Part shown: piece after piece, positions 46,601-61,085 of the stretch
Numbering within the stretch: the stretch's first letter is position 1
Layout: each line of letters opens with the position of its first letter
Assembly (NCBI GenBank): GCA_963693315.1
Contig: OY856186.1
Coordinates: forward strand, 237,026,222 to 237,090,221
Length of the DNA: 64,000 nucleotides
Direction of reading: 5' to 3'
From: Diogma glabrata
Lineage: Eukaryota > Arthropoda > Insecta > Diptera > Cylindrotomidae
The notes under the pieces: model-generated
What the model was told of the DNA's origin: nothing
Seen by the model: only the letters and a program-made list of their open reading frames with translations
Databases searched by the model: none
Program-made: the position numbers and the translations under genes

Positions 46601-47084
46601 TGTGCGATAACATTTCATGTCGAACAAATAATTAATTTTATTTTTTTCAATAAATTAAGTAACAAAAATGAAAATCATTCTATTGACACACTTGACAACA
46701 ATTTTTGAAAAACTTATAATGCAATAATCTAGATTTTGGTCTCACATACTAATCCCGACCATCAAGATTCCTCCAAACTCAATGCTCCTACTCGTAATCA
46801 CTTAAAATGAACATTGTTTAAGCAAAAAATATGCAAAGTTTCTTGTTTTGACACACTTGACGTTTTTTTGACACACTTCCGGTACAGCTCTTACCATTGA
46901 GTATACATATTTTTAGAAAAAAAAAATGTTGAAATCCCTCTAGCCGTTTTCTAGATTTCGTCGTTTGTGACGGCCGGCCGGACGGCCAGACAGACATAAA
47001 TTTTTTTTTTGATTTTTTAGAATCAGTAGGTCCTAAAACGTCGAGTAATATCAAAATTCTCTTTTTAATTTGAATAATGAAATT

Positions 47085-47193
47085 CTGTTTTGTTTGAAAA
47101 ATCGGGACATTTTTAAAATGCCGCAGGACGCAGGACAAATTTGTAAAAGTCGGGACTGTCCCGCCAAAAGCGGGACGTCTGGTCACCTTATGC
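47085..47193 (-). repeat. fragment with a CCAGACGTCCCG hAT-like end
   Basis: On the minus strand it starts AAGGTGACCAGACGTCCCGC at 47193, followed by TTTTGGCGGGACAGTCCCGA and a second GGCATTTT block. GGTGACCAGAYGTCCCG with internal CGGGACAGTCCCG is the kind of end seen on several widespread hAT transposons and MITEs. No opposite end or target duplication was found. The 125-codon minus frame across it is an artefact. Confidence 0.5.
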
Positions 47194-49017
47194 AAAATGG
47201 TTCAAAGTTACAAAAAAAAACTGACAGCGCCAATATGATGATGAAGTGGAATTAGTTACTGTTATACAAATATAATATTAAATACAATTATACAAATATA
47301 ATATTAAACGAACCACTTTAAATTTTCGAATCAAAAAGTAACTTAAAAGGTTAACCGTCTCAAAAGGTTAACCCACGTAATTGTTTTACTATAGAAATGC
47401 TTATTTTATTTACACTTTTTCTAATTTTTTTCATTGACTTTCTCGATGTAATGAAAGGCACCATACAATGTAATGTATGTAATGAAAGGCACCATACTGC
47501 ATTCGCTAGTTTCTAGTCCATCGAAAAATTAAAAAATCACCATTTAAGAGAATCGGAAAGAGATGATGACAAGCAACAAAGTTGTTTTACAGATTAAAGA
47601 ATGCAAAAATAGTGTTAGATATAGGAATATAAAAGTAGTATTAATTATATTGCAGAAAAAAAACAGACGAATGTCTCCCCTACATAATAAAATACAATTT
47701 TAATTTTTTATTTTAAGCGAAAGTGTCAGATGTCAACATTTACCTTAGGAACACAGAACATAGTCTTTGAAGAGATCTATGCATCTAAGATCCGGAATTT
47801 TTTTTTTTCAGAAGAGGTAGGGCATAAGTAAAAATGTAGATATTGGATTGTCGATGATTTTTGCTTTATTTATCATGTAAAAGTAAGCAACAGTTAAAAA
47901 TACTACATATGGCGCCCATTTTTTAAGTTTTGAACCAATATTGCAGTTTTAACTTTAAAAACGTTTCTTTTCAGGGCTAGCCAAGTATACAAAACAATAA
48001 GTTCATAAAATACGTTTGCAGCTGTTATGTTCAATATAGAAATAGAAATTTCAAAAATATTAACAGAAATTCAATCAAAAAACTAAGCTGTTACGATACT
48101 GACTGTGCGACCGAATAGTAAAAATTAACCCTAAATCGGTTACTTTTTGTGTGGTTTGAGAACTTTTTACGTATCGTTTTATTATTTTTAAACGCAAGAT
48201 GAAATATACTTCCAAATACAAGTATTATCAGTCGACAAAACTATCACCTAATTTAATGTGTTCATAATGATTCGGTGTACAGAGTTTCAAACAACACCAC
48301 TGCCTTATCAAAGTCTTCTAACCATATTTTTTTCATTTCATTCATTCATTGTCACAAAACATAACATTCGGCAGCCCAAAAACGGAAAATCGTGTCTTCA
48401 GTTTTCCGATTGCATTTTGTTTTATAATCTTGAACAATAAATATCAGTCTCCTTATTAAAACTGTACATAGCAATCTAAAAAGGATATATTAAACACTTG
48501 TAATAGATCTTGATGATTTGAATTGAACTCTTCTGAATTTTTTGAAATGTTGGACATGCAATACAGAAATCCGATAGTATAGCCGGTGCCGGTAACGATA
48601 TTACATAACAAGCACTGAGATGTGGTTGAAAAAGCATTCCAAAAGTTTCCAGTATAAGATGTCTCAGAGTGGAATCTCAAAAGCTTGACTCAGACCGTCA
48701 AGGAAAATGGGGACTAGAATATATTTGAAACATAATTCAACTGCTTTTATCTATATTTTTCTTTAGAGGAGAACCGCCGAGGTAAATATAACGCAGAATG
48801 TGAAAACTTGACATCCTGAACTGCAGATAAGTAAGTAAATAAAATGGTTCGATGACGTGTAGAATGTAGGCAACTGTTCCGAAACAAGGGAGGTTGTTCC
48901 ATATTAGATCTGACCACAATGTTCCATTCTAGCAACAGAATATTGTAAAAGAGGGTTGCCTTAAAATCATAGCTTAGCTTAAGATTTATTGGAGCAGTCA
49001 AGACTGTATTGTTAATA
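47194..49017. other. 1.8 kb without supported genes
   Basis: Short overlapping frames only. ACAAATATAATATTAAA occurs twice near 47265-47305, and AATGAAAGGCACCATAC occurs twice near 47450-47495. Confidence 0.45.
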
Positions 49018-49025
49018 CGGTAAGG

Positions 49026-51927
<2,902 letters not shown>

Positions 51928-51935
51928 CGGTAAAG

Positions 51936-52474
51936 CAATCAAAACTTTCATTTGTTTATTCCCTTTTATCTGTCTCACTGAATTTATCTTAACATAATTT
52001 TTTTTATTTTATTTTATTCAAAAAAAAAAAAATAATTGAATTATTGGTAAATTAATTGACTTAATTTTTTATTCATTTAATTCAGCTGTCTTTTAAGTTT
52101 ATTCCCATTTTGAAAAAGAAAAAAAAATACCAAACCAACGAATACAATTTATTTATATATAATTATGACGTTGAAATTAAATGAGAAAGCAGACGAAGAA
52201 TTTTCTTATTTATTTCTTTTAATTCAATAATTAAATATGGAATTGAAAGAAGATCTGGATCAGTTTCTTTTTGAAATATTTTAAAAATGACAATTAAATA
52301 TTTATTTTTTATTAAATTAAAATTTATAATTATTGGATAAATTATTTTTGAATTGTTTTACAAATATGGAATGAAGTTTTATTATTTTTAATTGTAAAAG
52401 GTATAAATATGTGTAATTGTTTGATTGAGGCAATATATCTTTTTTAATTTTTTGTCTTTTATGCCTTGAGGTGA
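51936..52474. other. non-coding spacer
   Basis: AT-rich with A-runs near 52020 and 52120. No gene seen. Confidence 0.5.
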
Positions 52475-52708
52475 TCATTTAAAATGCTTCCAAGACATTC
52501 TCATCCTACACGCTATCAACTTCTCTACCGATCTACAGACGTATATATTTTTATTATTTTGTCTCAGGTTAGAAATCATTGTATTGTTTCCGGGATACCT
52601 AATTAGAGTCGGCTCAACGTTTTCAGATTCAAAATTAAACTGTTCGAATATCAACCACTCAGCGAGGAAGACAAGACAGATGCTTTTAAACACATATATC
52701 CAGCGCAT
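52475..52708 (-). CDS. unassigned 77-codon frame with signal-peptide-like start
   Basis: The frame begins MRWIYVFKSICLVFLAEWLI, a basic N-terminus followed by a hydrophobic stretch of about 14 residues, compatible with a secretion signal. The remainder is polar, with two Cys near the C-terminus (VCRSVEKLIAC). There is no family resemblance. A weak TATA-like stretch lies about 60-80 bp upstream, near 52775-52795. It could be a first exon, a small secreted peptide, or chance; its context (head to head with the candidate promoter at 53.2 kb) is the only reason to list it. Confidence 0.2.
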   Translation of the reverse strand: MRWIYVFKSICLVFLAEWLIFEQFNFESENVEPTLIRYPGNNTMISNLRQNNKNIYVCRSVEKLIACRMRMSWKHFK

Positions 52709-53206
52709 TACGTAGATCGTATCCGCATTGCAACTAACAATAATTTGTTCTCAGTAGTTCATCTTTTGTTCTGTTGTTAGTCATATAAATTATAAAATTC
52801 CTTATAATTTTACAAAGTACGATTCCGTTAAAAACTATTTTTCCAAGAAACATTCAATAGCAATTGCAATGGAAAATGCAATCGTAAAAAAATATTAAAA
52901 TTTCATCACATTAAATTCATTAACGCTATGATATAATATGCAGCATTATTATGAAATTATAACAAAATGTAAACATTCCTTAAATTTTTATTCTCTAGGA
53001 ACTAGCATCAATCAATGGTTTCTTTTTCGTTATAAATTTTATTACTCATATTTATAGAACAGTTTTTTTTCTCATTAAATCAAATCGTGTGAATTTGTTT
53101 GCGCTCGAATGTTGGTACTAACTATCGTTAATTATTACATACTACATTCAATCATAAAAACTGATACCGGAATCAAACAAAAGAACGTTCTGTTAGTTTT
53201 TGGTTC

Positions 53207-53476
53207 TATATAAGTAACGCAATTTATTTCGTTTAACAGATTAGTTAAACGTCCAACTAAATTGATATGCCAGCACCACTGGCACCAGCACCACCACTGT
53301 ACTTAAAACACCAATAAATGCCTTTCACATTTGTGCAAATTAAATGATTTCACACGACTGTCACACATACCAAAATTTTTCTATTATTTATTTTATTTGT
53401 TGATTGCTGTGGTATTTGTTGATTTTCTTACAAATTAATTTAAATATTCGATAATTTCAAAATAATGAAGGTAAGT
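53207..53476 (+). promoter_or_regulatory. candidate host promoter and first exon (TATA box to splice donor)
   Basis: TATATAAG at 53207-53214 is followed 34 bases later by TTAGTT, an insect-like initiator, at 53241-53246. The leader holds a 16-codon upstream frame (53267-53317, MPAPLAPAPPLYLKHQ). At 53465 comes ATG-AAG directly joined to GTAAGT (53471-53476). A first coding exon of only Met-Lys before a phase-0 intron is common in insect genes for secreted and cuticular proteins. No second exon could be recognised, so the gene would continue beyond 54 kb or the signal is fortuitous. Confidence 0.35.
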
Positions 53477-54102
53477 AATTGAAAGTTGTTCTTATATCAA
53501 AGTTATGAGACAATTTTGTTTTTATTTTGTTTGTTTCATCATTGAGGTTGAAGATGAGAATCTATGGTAAATTTAAGTGACAATTTCTTAATTGGTTATC
53601 GTAGACAAAAATCTTAATTTATTTTGAAATTGAAGAGTTTATGCTAATTATGAAGGAAAATATATAAATTTTTGTATTTTCTATTGGAATATAAATGTGA
53701 CGATGGTAGATTATTTCAAAACGATTTTTGCTTGTACCAACTTGTATTGGTTTAATGAGTTTGTTATTTAAAAAATTGATTATTTGTACGTAATTTGCTT
53801 ACACTATTGAGGCTAGGGAAAGTTTTTAGGGAATGGAAAACATTTTCATTAACCAGTGATATCTCTCTGATATTACCAGTGGTATTAGACTTTTAGGGAG
53901 GTAGTCATCCAGCTGCTTAAGACGTTTAGTAGAGAAATTGTTAACGAGTGACTGATTAGAGGGCATGCTTGCCAAAAGTAATCTAGCCGATTTGAGGAAA
54001 CACGCGCCCTGAAGTTGTTCTGACTAAGCTTCAGTTCATGGATTCGTTAAATTTTATCTTTGGCCCTTTATTTGCCCAAAGCAAATGTTGTAGTCCATCC
54101 TT
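53477..54102. other. non-coding; would be intron if the first exon is real
   Basis: AT-rich. A family A-like scrap (CAGTGATATCTCTCTGATATTACCAGTGG near 53852-53881) is present. Confidence 0.4.
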
Positions 54103-54931
54103 TTACGGTTCATATAAAAAGTTGTAGAACTGTTGTTTGTCCAACGCTATTTGAATAAAAGTTTCTGGAGGTCTAAGCTTTATTTGATCACTTTGGTTAA
54201 ACAATTTTAATTTTAATTGTGCACGCTGAGAATTATGCTCTCGTATCTCACTTAGAGCAGTTTGAAACTTTTTTGTTAATTCCTCAAACTTTATATGAAT
54301 TTGAAAGTTAGCCATAGTGTTATCAATATTTAATATATTTTGTTGCTTCAAATTCCTATCAATATTTCCTTTCACCAGAGTAGTACTTGCTAATGAACTT
54401 GGCTTATGAAGCTGGCTTCCACTTACGTAGGTGTCAAACTTTTCAATTTCTTTTCCGCTCCTTTCCACTATCACTTCATCGATTAAGAACAATGTTTGCC
54501 CCTCTTTCATCACACAACAATTTATCAATGGAATGTATCATTTCTGTGCTTGCCTGTTATAACAGTTTGACCACTTCCTGACAAATGGAGAAGAAGAAAT
54601 TCTTTTGATACGGGCTTGAACATGTAACAGCCGAGATTTTTTTCATTAACTTTTTCTTGAGTTTCGGTTGCCAATTTTAATTTAGCTTGTAAGAGAGTTG
54701 GGATGGAGATTAACCTATCCGAATATTTAGAAACTTCTGATTTGAGCGATTTGGACGCATTTTGATGCAATTTCTTTGGAAGTTTGCCAGATCCATCGTA
54801 CCCTTCACCTAATATCCTATCTATATCTATAATTTGAACAGCTACTGTTCCTTATATCTCTATCCCATACCACTATCTCTTACTAAACACTCTATTAAAA
54901 GCTCATCTTCTTCTAAATGGTCTGCTTTCAT
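54103..54931 (-). pseudogene. unrecognised intronless gene remnant of about 270 codons
   Basis: Three minus-strand frames follow one another without gaps. 54931 downward starts MKADHLEEDELLIECLVRDS. A shift near 54850 leads to VQIIDIDRILGEGYDGSGKL and, from 54770, KLHQNASKSLKSEVSKYSDR and ETQEKVNEKNLGCYM, ending at 54525. After a one-base overlap the last frame, 54528-54103, has CVMKEGQTLFLIDEVIVERS, GSQLHKPSSLAS, KFEELTKKFQTALSEIREHN and RPPETFIQIALD. The composition is that of a normal soluble protein, with an acidic start and likely coiled-coil helices in the second half, unlike the surrounding DNA. Lack of introns suggests a processed copy, but no A tail is visible. I do not recognise the family. 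Confidence 0.5.
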
Positions 54932-55013
54932 CTTGGTTAAACAAAAAAACTCATTGTTTAAAAAAAACTCTTAAAACTAAACGTATGGTTGAACAAAAAT
55001 TACAACTAAAAAA

Positions 55014-55175
55014 TTTATAATATTATAATATTATAATATAATAATATTATAATTTTATAATATTATTATATTATAATATAATAATATTATAATTTTATAA
55101 TGTTATAATATTTTAATATTATAATAATATAATATTATAATATTATAATATGTATTATAATATTATGTAGATGTT
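55014..55175. repeat. ATAATATT microsatellite, first block
   Basis: About 160 bp of degenerate ATAATATT repeats with variants. It is separated from the larger block by about 470 bp of ordinary AT-rich DNA (55176-55644). Confidence 0.9.
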
Positions 55176-55644
55176 AATATATTTAAGTCTAAATAAATAA
55201 TCCCTACAAAACATAAACGATCACACGATCACTTATACTCATGACATGAACCATCTGCAAACCTTACCAAAACCTAATCATATTCACGCCACCCATATGA
55301 TAAATTAAGTAATTAATTTATTCAAAATAGAAAATCGAAATCGGAATAATTAAATGGAATTTAGTGCAATGCATTTTCTTTATCATTTTTGGTCGGCAGC
55401 AAAAGATAAGAAACTTCACTTTTGTTCAGACTTTAATCGAATGAACAACTAATTTATATATAATATAATAATATTATAAATTCATATAAGTGCACTTGCT
55501 AAATTCGGAACTCTGAGTTCTCATTAACTTATTATTAAAATTATAAGTTTCATACATAGTTATTAATTCTATATATGTAAAATGAAATATTGTAAATTTG
55601 GACATAGAAAATCGTGGTGCTATTATTTACATATCTAAGGATAC

Positions 55645-56464
55645 CGATAATATTATAATATTGTAATACTATAATATTATAGTATTATAATATTATAATA
55701 TTATAATATTATAATATTATGATATTATAATATTATAATATTCTAATATTATAATATCATAATATTATAATATTATAATATTATAAGATTATAATATTAT
55801 AATACTAAAATATTAAAATATTATAATATTTTAATACTATAATATTATAATATTATAATATTATAATACTATAATATTATAATATTATAATATTTTAATA
55901 CTATAATATTATAATTTTATAATATTATAATATTATAATATCATAATATTATAATATTATAATATTATAATATTATAATATTATAATATTATAATATAAT
56001 AATATTATAATATTATAATACTATAATATTATATTATTATAATATTATAATATTATAATATTGTAATATTATAATATTATAATATTATAATATCATAATA
56101 TTCTAATATAATATTATAATATTATAATATTATAAAATTATAATATTATAATATTATAATATTATAATATTATAATATTATAATATTATTATAATATTAT
56201 AATATTATTATAATATTATAATATTATAATATTATAATATTATAATAATATTATAATATTATAATATTATAATATTATAATATTATAATATTATAATATT
56301 ATAATATTATAATATTATAATATTATAATATTATAATATTATAATATTATAATATTATAATATTATAATATTATAATATTATAATATTATAATATTATAA
56401 TATTTAATATTATAATATTATAACATTATCATAATATAATATTAGAATATTATAATATTATAAA
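55645..56464. repeat. self-complementary ATAATATT microsatellite, about 820 bp
   Basis: About 100 units of the 8-mer ATAATATT. Its reverse complement AATATTAT is a rotation of itself, so every point of the array is a palindrome and both strands read the same. The left and central parts carry scattered substitutions (GATATT, AATACT, AATTTT) and ATTATT insertions. The part from about 56230 to 56400 is almost perfect, which suggests recent expansion there. Confidence 0.97.
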
Positions 56465-58493
56465 AGTTGTGGCTCGAACAACACAATTACTGATAAGTAA
56501 TTCAGATGCATTGAACAGTTGGCTAACAATTTTATCAGTTTATCAACAATAAAAAGAATTAACAAAAGAATCAGTGCAGGATATGATTAATACAAAACGG
56601 CTATTGGCTGATAGTTTTGAGTGGGGATGTTTGAAAAAATATATACAATGACGAAGATCAAAATACAGCATCCTATCGGTTGTCTATGCTTCGGTTGTCT
56701 CTAGCTTATGTTTCATCTGATGGACTTTTAATACATTAATACAAGGAGATGAAAATATTTTACATGGGTTTTCAAGAAGATCATCCGCTGTTATACTTAT
56801 TAAGCATAACATATAACAAATTAGTAACCTTGCCTTTTGATTTAATTTATATAATTTTTGTCTATTTTTTTATGTGTGTGTATTCATCATTAATTTATTT
56901 GTTTTGTTTACAACATTTAAAAGTTTTTAAATATATGTAATAAGACTAATAAGAGAAATAAGTTTCTTTTGAAAATAGAATCTGTGTTTTTTTCATTTTC
57001 CAATTTTTTTTGCTTTGAAAAAATTAAAATTCCCAACAATATTCAACAGTGATAAGAAAATCTTCACCTATACTGGCCATACTCAGTTCTTATACCACTA
57101 TTACGACATTTTTACGGGTTTGATTACTGCTCTCAGCTCCTAGTAAACCAAAAGTTGAAATGGCTACAACCCGGTGAGTTTTTGAACTTTGAGGGCCTAG
57201 GGGTAGTTGTCCTCCTTTGGAAAAATATAAACGTGGCAACCCTCCCTCCAACGGTGAGATCTATGTTAAAGTTGATCGAAGTCTATTGGACTATTTCTTT
57301 ATGGGCTTCCTCATAAAATAAACAATTCTTCTTGATTTGATGCAAAGGTATAATGCCATAGCTTTGTTCAATAATCATGCTGCTGGTAAGTTTAAGTGAA
57401 ATACCATCTCAGTGTATATAGATTATGGATGGTTAACTTTCAACCTAGGATTTAACTCCACAAAAATATATTAAAGAGCCGTAAGGAGCTTCGTGTTATA
57501 TCGGCATAAATAAATAGAAAAAAAACTTCATAATTGGCATAAAGACCATTGATGAAAATTGTATTTTAAAATTCAGCACAAATTATCAAAAAACAAAATT
57601 CTGATTTTGACAGTAACTTTATTCTTATCGTCAGATTCACAATATTGTGTAAAGTTTTACACCACCTTGGTATTTCGAAATGCGAATTTCACAATATTGT
57701 GTAAATTTACAATATTAAGGTAAAACTCATGTGTTCGCGAATAGGGCCCCTATTACTCAAATGTTTTTTTTTTAATAATTGATCTTCGTTTTTATAGTTT
57801 GACTATAAAACAAAAGAATTTCTATCTTTTTTATTTATAATGCATATAAACATAAACTTCCAATAATTTGTCGTTGATTTTATAAGTAAAACTTTATCAA
57901 AACATAATAAAATTTATAACATTAAATTTATATAAAACAAAAAATAATAAATAAAAAATTCACCCAAAAAAGGAATTGATAAGACGTTAAAAATATAAAT
58001 TTTAAACAACAAAAGTTAAAAGTTTTAAATGAAATTTTAATGATGAAAATGTGTTGAAAAGAAATCAATTTTAATGATTTTTTTATTGTTTCTTATCGTT
58101 TTTTTTTATTTCTTTTCTTATAAACTTAACAAAAATATTTATATTATCTTTTATAATAATAATATATCCTACCTGTTCGTTATTCTGAATTGTATGCCCT
58201 CACTGAATTGTTTATGAGAAGATGAAGACAATTTAATTGAAAAATTATTTGACAGGTTGGTGTATTGTTTTGTTAGGAATTTATGATGAAAGTAGACGAT
58301 TTTAATTTTTTGTTATTGGCATGATTATTTTGATTTAGAAAATTTATGAACAGAGGGACGAATATTATACGATCACATTGTTTGTTGACTCTAACGATTA
58401 TTTAATTTGAATTTATTATTATAATGTCTGATCTATTAGCAAGGTTTTTTGTTGAAATGCTTGAAGTTTTAGCAAATTCACAGTAGTATTTTT
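56465..58493. other. 2 kb without supported genes
   Basis: The 63-codon frame at 56749-56940 is hydrophobic only because the DNA is T-rich. A short direct repeat, TTCACAATATTGTGTAAA, occurs at about 57638 and 57690; its core TTCACAATATTGTG is nearly palindromic. Confidence 0.45.
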
Positions 58494-58767
58494 TGATAGG
58501 TAAGAAGAAATAATAATAAAATAAAATAAAATAATAAGGTAAAAAGCAGATTTTATTAACAAATTGTGGATTTATTGGTTAATAAAAATTACAATACTTC
58601 GAAACAAACAAAAGCGTGCCCGTTTCGTGTTTAATATGTTACATTAACTCATATGTCAATAGCAGCATAATCAAAAATAATCAAAACTGTTGATCAAAAA
58701 TTAAAAGGTAAATTATAAATAAACAAAAAGTAAAACCATAATTAAACCAGAATTTTCAGGTTCAACA
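58494..58767 (-). repeat. copia-like LTR with adjoining polypurine tract
   Basis: On the minus strand a purine run, AAGGAAGGGAGGAG (58781-58768), is followed at once by TGTTGAACCTGAAAATTCTG, the usual TG start of an LTR. The LTR would end near 58494 with CTATCA. Because the purine tract is retained, this is a 3' LTR with internal DNA to its right (58783 onward), not a solo LTR. It contains CTGCTATTGACATATGAGTT, also found in family A. No coding sequence of the parent element was found. Confidence 0.5.
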
Positions 58768-59084
58768 CTCCTCCCTTCCTTAAAAAAAACAATGTATGTT
58801 AGCTTAACTAACAAAAATAATTCCAAATTTTACACAAACTTCATAATAAACAATTTCAACAACAACGAAGATTAAGAAAGATTAAAGAGCTAATTTTGAA
58901 GTATTTTCATTATTTTGCTTTAGGATACAATGTATAAGTTTCTTCAAACATCCTTCCTTTTATAATAACTTGATTTTTTCTGGTGGTCTAGGTCATGTCT
59001 AGTAATAATTTTGACCAATTACAAATCAAGATGATTGAGAATCGAAACACAATAAAAGTTTTTTACAATAAAATTTTATACGAG

Positions 59085-59275
59085 ATATTTTTTCGCGTGT
59101 GAATTTAGGATGTGATATTTTTACACGTGTGATTTTATCATGTCATATTTTTTTGCGTTTGATTTTAGGATGTGATATTTTCGTGATGTGATGTTTTCGT
59201 ATAGTGTGATTTTTTCACTGTAATATTTTCTACGTGATATTCTTTCGTGTGATATTTTATAATAGTAAAGTATAA
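59085..59275. repeat. short tandem repeat, about 45-bp unit
   Basis: Degenerate units of GTGTGATTTTAGGATG and TGATATTTTTTCGC (from about 59085), becoming shorter to the right (GTGATATTCTTTCGTGTGAT). 58790-59084 holds nothing recognisable. Confidence 0.8.
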
Positions 59276-59299
59276 AAAATATTTCACTCTGTACCAATT

Positions 59300-59440
59300 A
59301 CTCGACATTTATATGTCCCGTTTGAAGTATTGTTGTCAAAGGGCGATGCACCTTTTTCCTTAAATTTTGGACTCTGTTCAAAACCGTGCTATTCGAGTTG
59401 TGGGTTATCGAGATTTAACATCAAATCTTCGTTGTTGTTT
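59300..59440 (+). pseudogene. LINE C-terminal fragment, same family as at 14.2 kb
   Basis: TTGAAGTATTGTTGTCAA, TTGGACTCTGTTCAAAACCG, TGCTATTCGAGTTGTGGGT and GATTTAACATCAAA closely follow 14175-14295 at the DNA level. It covers the PCMEYC to DLTSKL region with indels. No longer piece is readable. Confidence 0.75.
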
Positions 59441-61085
59441 TTTTTAAATTTTCTCAATTACTGAATAATTTTCATTTAACTTGGAGTAAAAATTCAATGT
59501 AAATAAATTTTTTTAAAAGTTCAACCTTTTCTCAATAAATTACACAAAAATATCTAATTAATTTACATTAATCCAAGTAAAAGTTGCACTATTGAATTCC
59601 AATTAGATTTTTAAAATTTAATCTGACCTTAATTGGTTTCAAATTTTCATGGACTACACACAAAAAACACACATAATTTTTTGTCTAAGTTTTGAATAGA
59701 AATTTCCCATTACAATTACGGCAAACGATCTATCTTTAATGTATTTAATACGATTGTGCAAATAAATATCAAACTTTGAAGGTAAAAAAAAATATATTAT
59801 TCTTTTTGTTTTTTTTTGTTACTTACTTTAAATTTATTTATTAATTAATTTAATTAAATTATTATAATTTTCACAAAATGATTTAATGACACTTGTAAAA
59901 ATTTAAAATACAAACGATTTGTACGATTTTATAGATGTATGTAGAGCTTTTTTCTAAAACTTCAAATCGTCATATTTCTGTATGTATTTGACAAATAACA
60001 TACAGCCATTATAACTAGAACTTAGCAGTTATGTATCAAAATTCATCGCAAGAACAATAATAATGCAAGTGAATCAAAACAACTTAAAGACAACACACAA
60101 CAACCTCGATTGGCAACCAACAACGAATATTTTAAAGTTTTTCGACCACAAATAAGCCGATCAAAGCTATCAAGTTGTTTTTTTTTTGGGGAAAAACTCT
60201 ATGTAAAATTTCCTAAACCAAAAGTTAAAGTAAAATACAAGAATAAAAAAGACAATAAGTTGTGTGTCTCGGATAAGTAGTTTGAATACATTCATTCAAG
60301 AATGAGATAAATGGCATTAAACACGTTGGTTTCTGAATAAGGCAAAGTTTCAACAAATATAATCTTATTGGGTTAACAGCTTCGTAGCATATTGACATTT
60401 TATATAAATATGTTTAGTAAAATATTTTTTGAGAAAATTGTTTAATCCAAGCAGTTTTTTGTTGTTATTTGTTCTTATCTAAATTTGTATAGCAATTAAT
60501 TTATATTTTTTAAATTTTTATATTAATTTATTAAATTCATTTAGTTTTTCATATCTATTTGTTCTATCGTGTTCTTTTCATTCTCAAAAAGGTTGGTATA
60601 TATCATATAAAAATATCCCATTTTCAAAAATGGATAGTACTTCCGAATAAATTTTTGAGAACATTGTTAACATTAAGTAATATTTTATTTATTTCTACAT
60701 TGGTATAACAACCAATTTATTTAATTTAATTTTTATTTTAATTTACTAATAATCCAAAAAATGCTTGGATTAAACAGTTTTCTTCAAAAAAATTCACAAA
60801 ACGCATGTCTGTTAATGTTTACGCTGTAGGACGTAAAAAAGTAATCTAGCGCCCTGTAATTTCGAAAGGAAAAAATTTAGAAAAATTACTTATTTTTATT
60901 TTTAATATGAAGGAAAGCATCAAATTTGATGCATTCAAATTTGATAAACCTTTTAAAAATTTTAAACTAAAAATTTAGGTATAGGAGTTAGAACTTGAAG
61001 AATGTTTGAACACCTAAAAAGGTGGTTGTGTTTTTAATTTTTAATGTCGGGAAATACTAGGACGCATTTCGATAATTTTCGCTAT
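59441..61085. other. 1.6 kb of AT-rich non-coding DNA
   Basis: No genes. TTTCTCAAAAA/TTTTTGAGAA words near 60590 and 60650 are short and inconclusive. Confidence 0.5.

Larger units (their letters stand above)
45020..47055 (+). repeat. interspersed family B, copy 3 with MITE insertion
   Basis: The head is at 45035-45270 (GAAGGGGCTGAAATCTCACA, TTTTCGGCAAAAAACTTTTA, GCAGCGATGTATATCAAACA, ATACGTTGCCGG), then a 448-bp MITE, then AGTGAAAAGATGATACA, a long minisatellite and a single TTGACACACTTGACAACA module near 46685. The tail module is at 46700-47055 with CCCGACCATCAAGATT, AATCACTTAAAATGA, TTGACACACTTCCGGTACAG, GACGGCCGGCCGGACGGCCA and GGTCCTAAAACGTCGAG. The tail also contains the GTCCTA.AACGTCGAG word found at 37.7 kb. 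Confidence 0.85.

Noticed and set aside
46818..47195. 125-codon minus-strand frame
   Set aside because: It spans the family B tail and a hAT-like end; composition and context are those of repeats.
56749..56940. Hydrophobic 63-codon frame resembling a membrane peptide
   Set aside because: T-rich DNA gives hydrophobic residues automatically; no promoter or conservation evidence.
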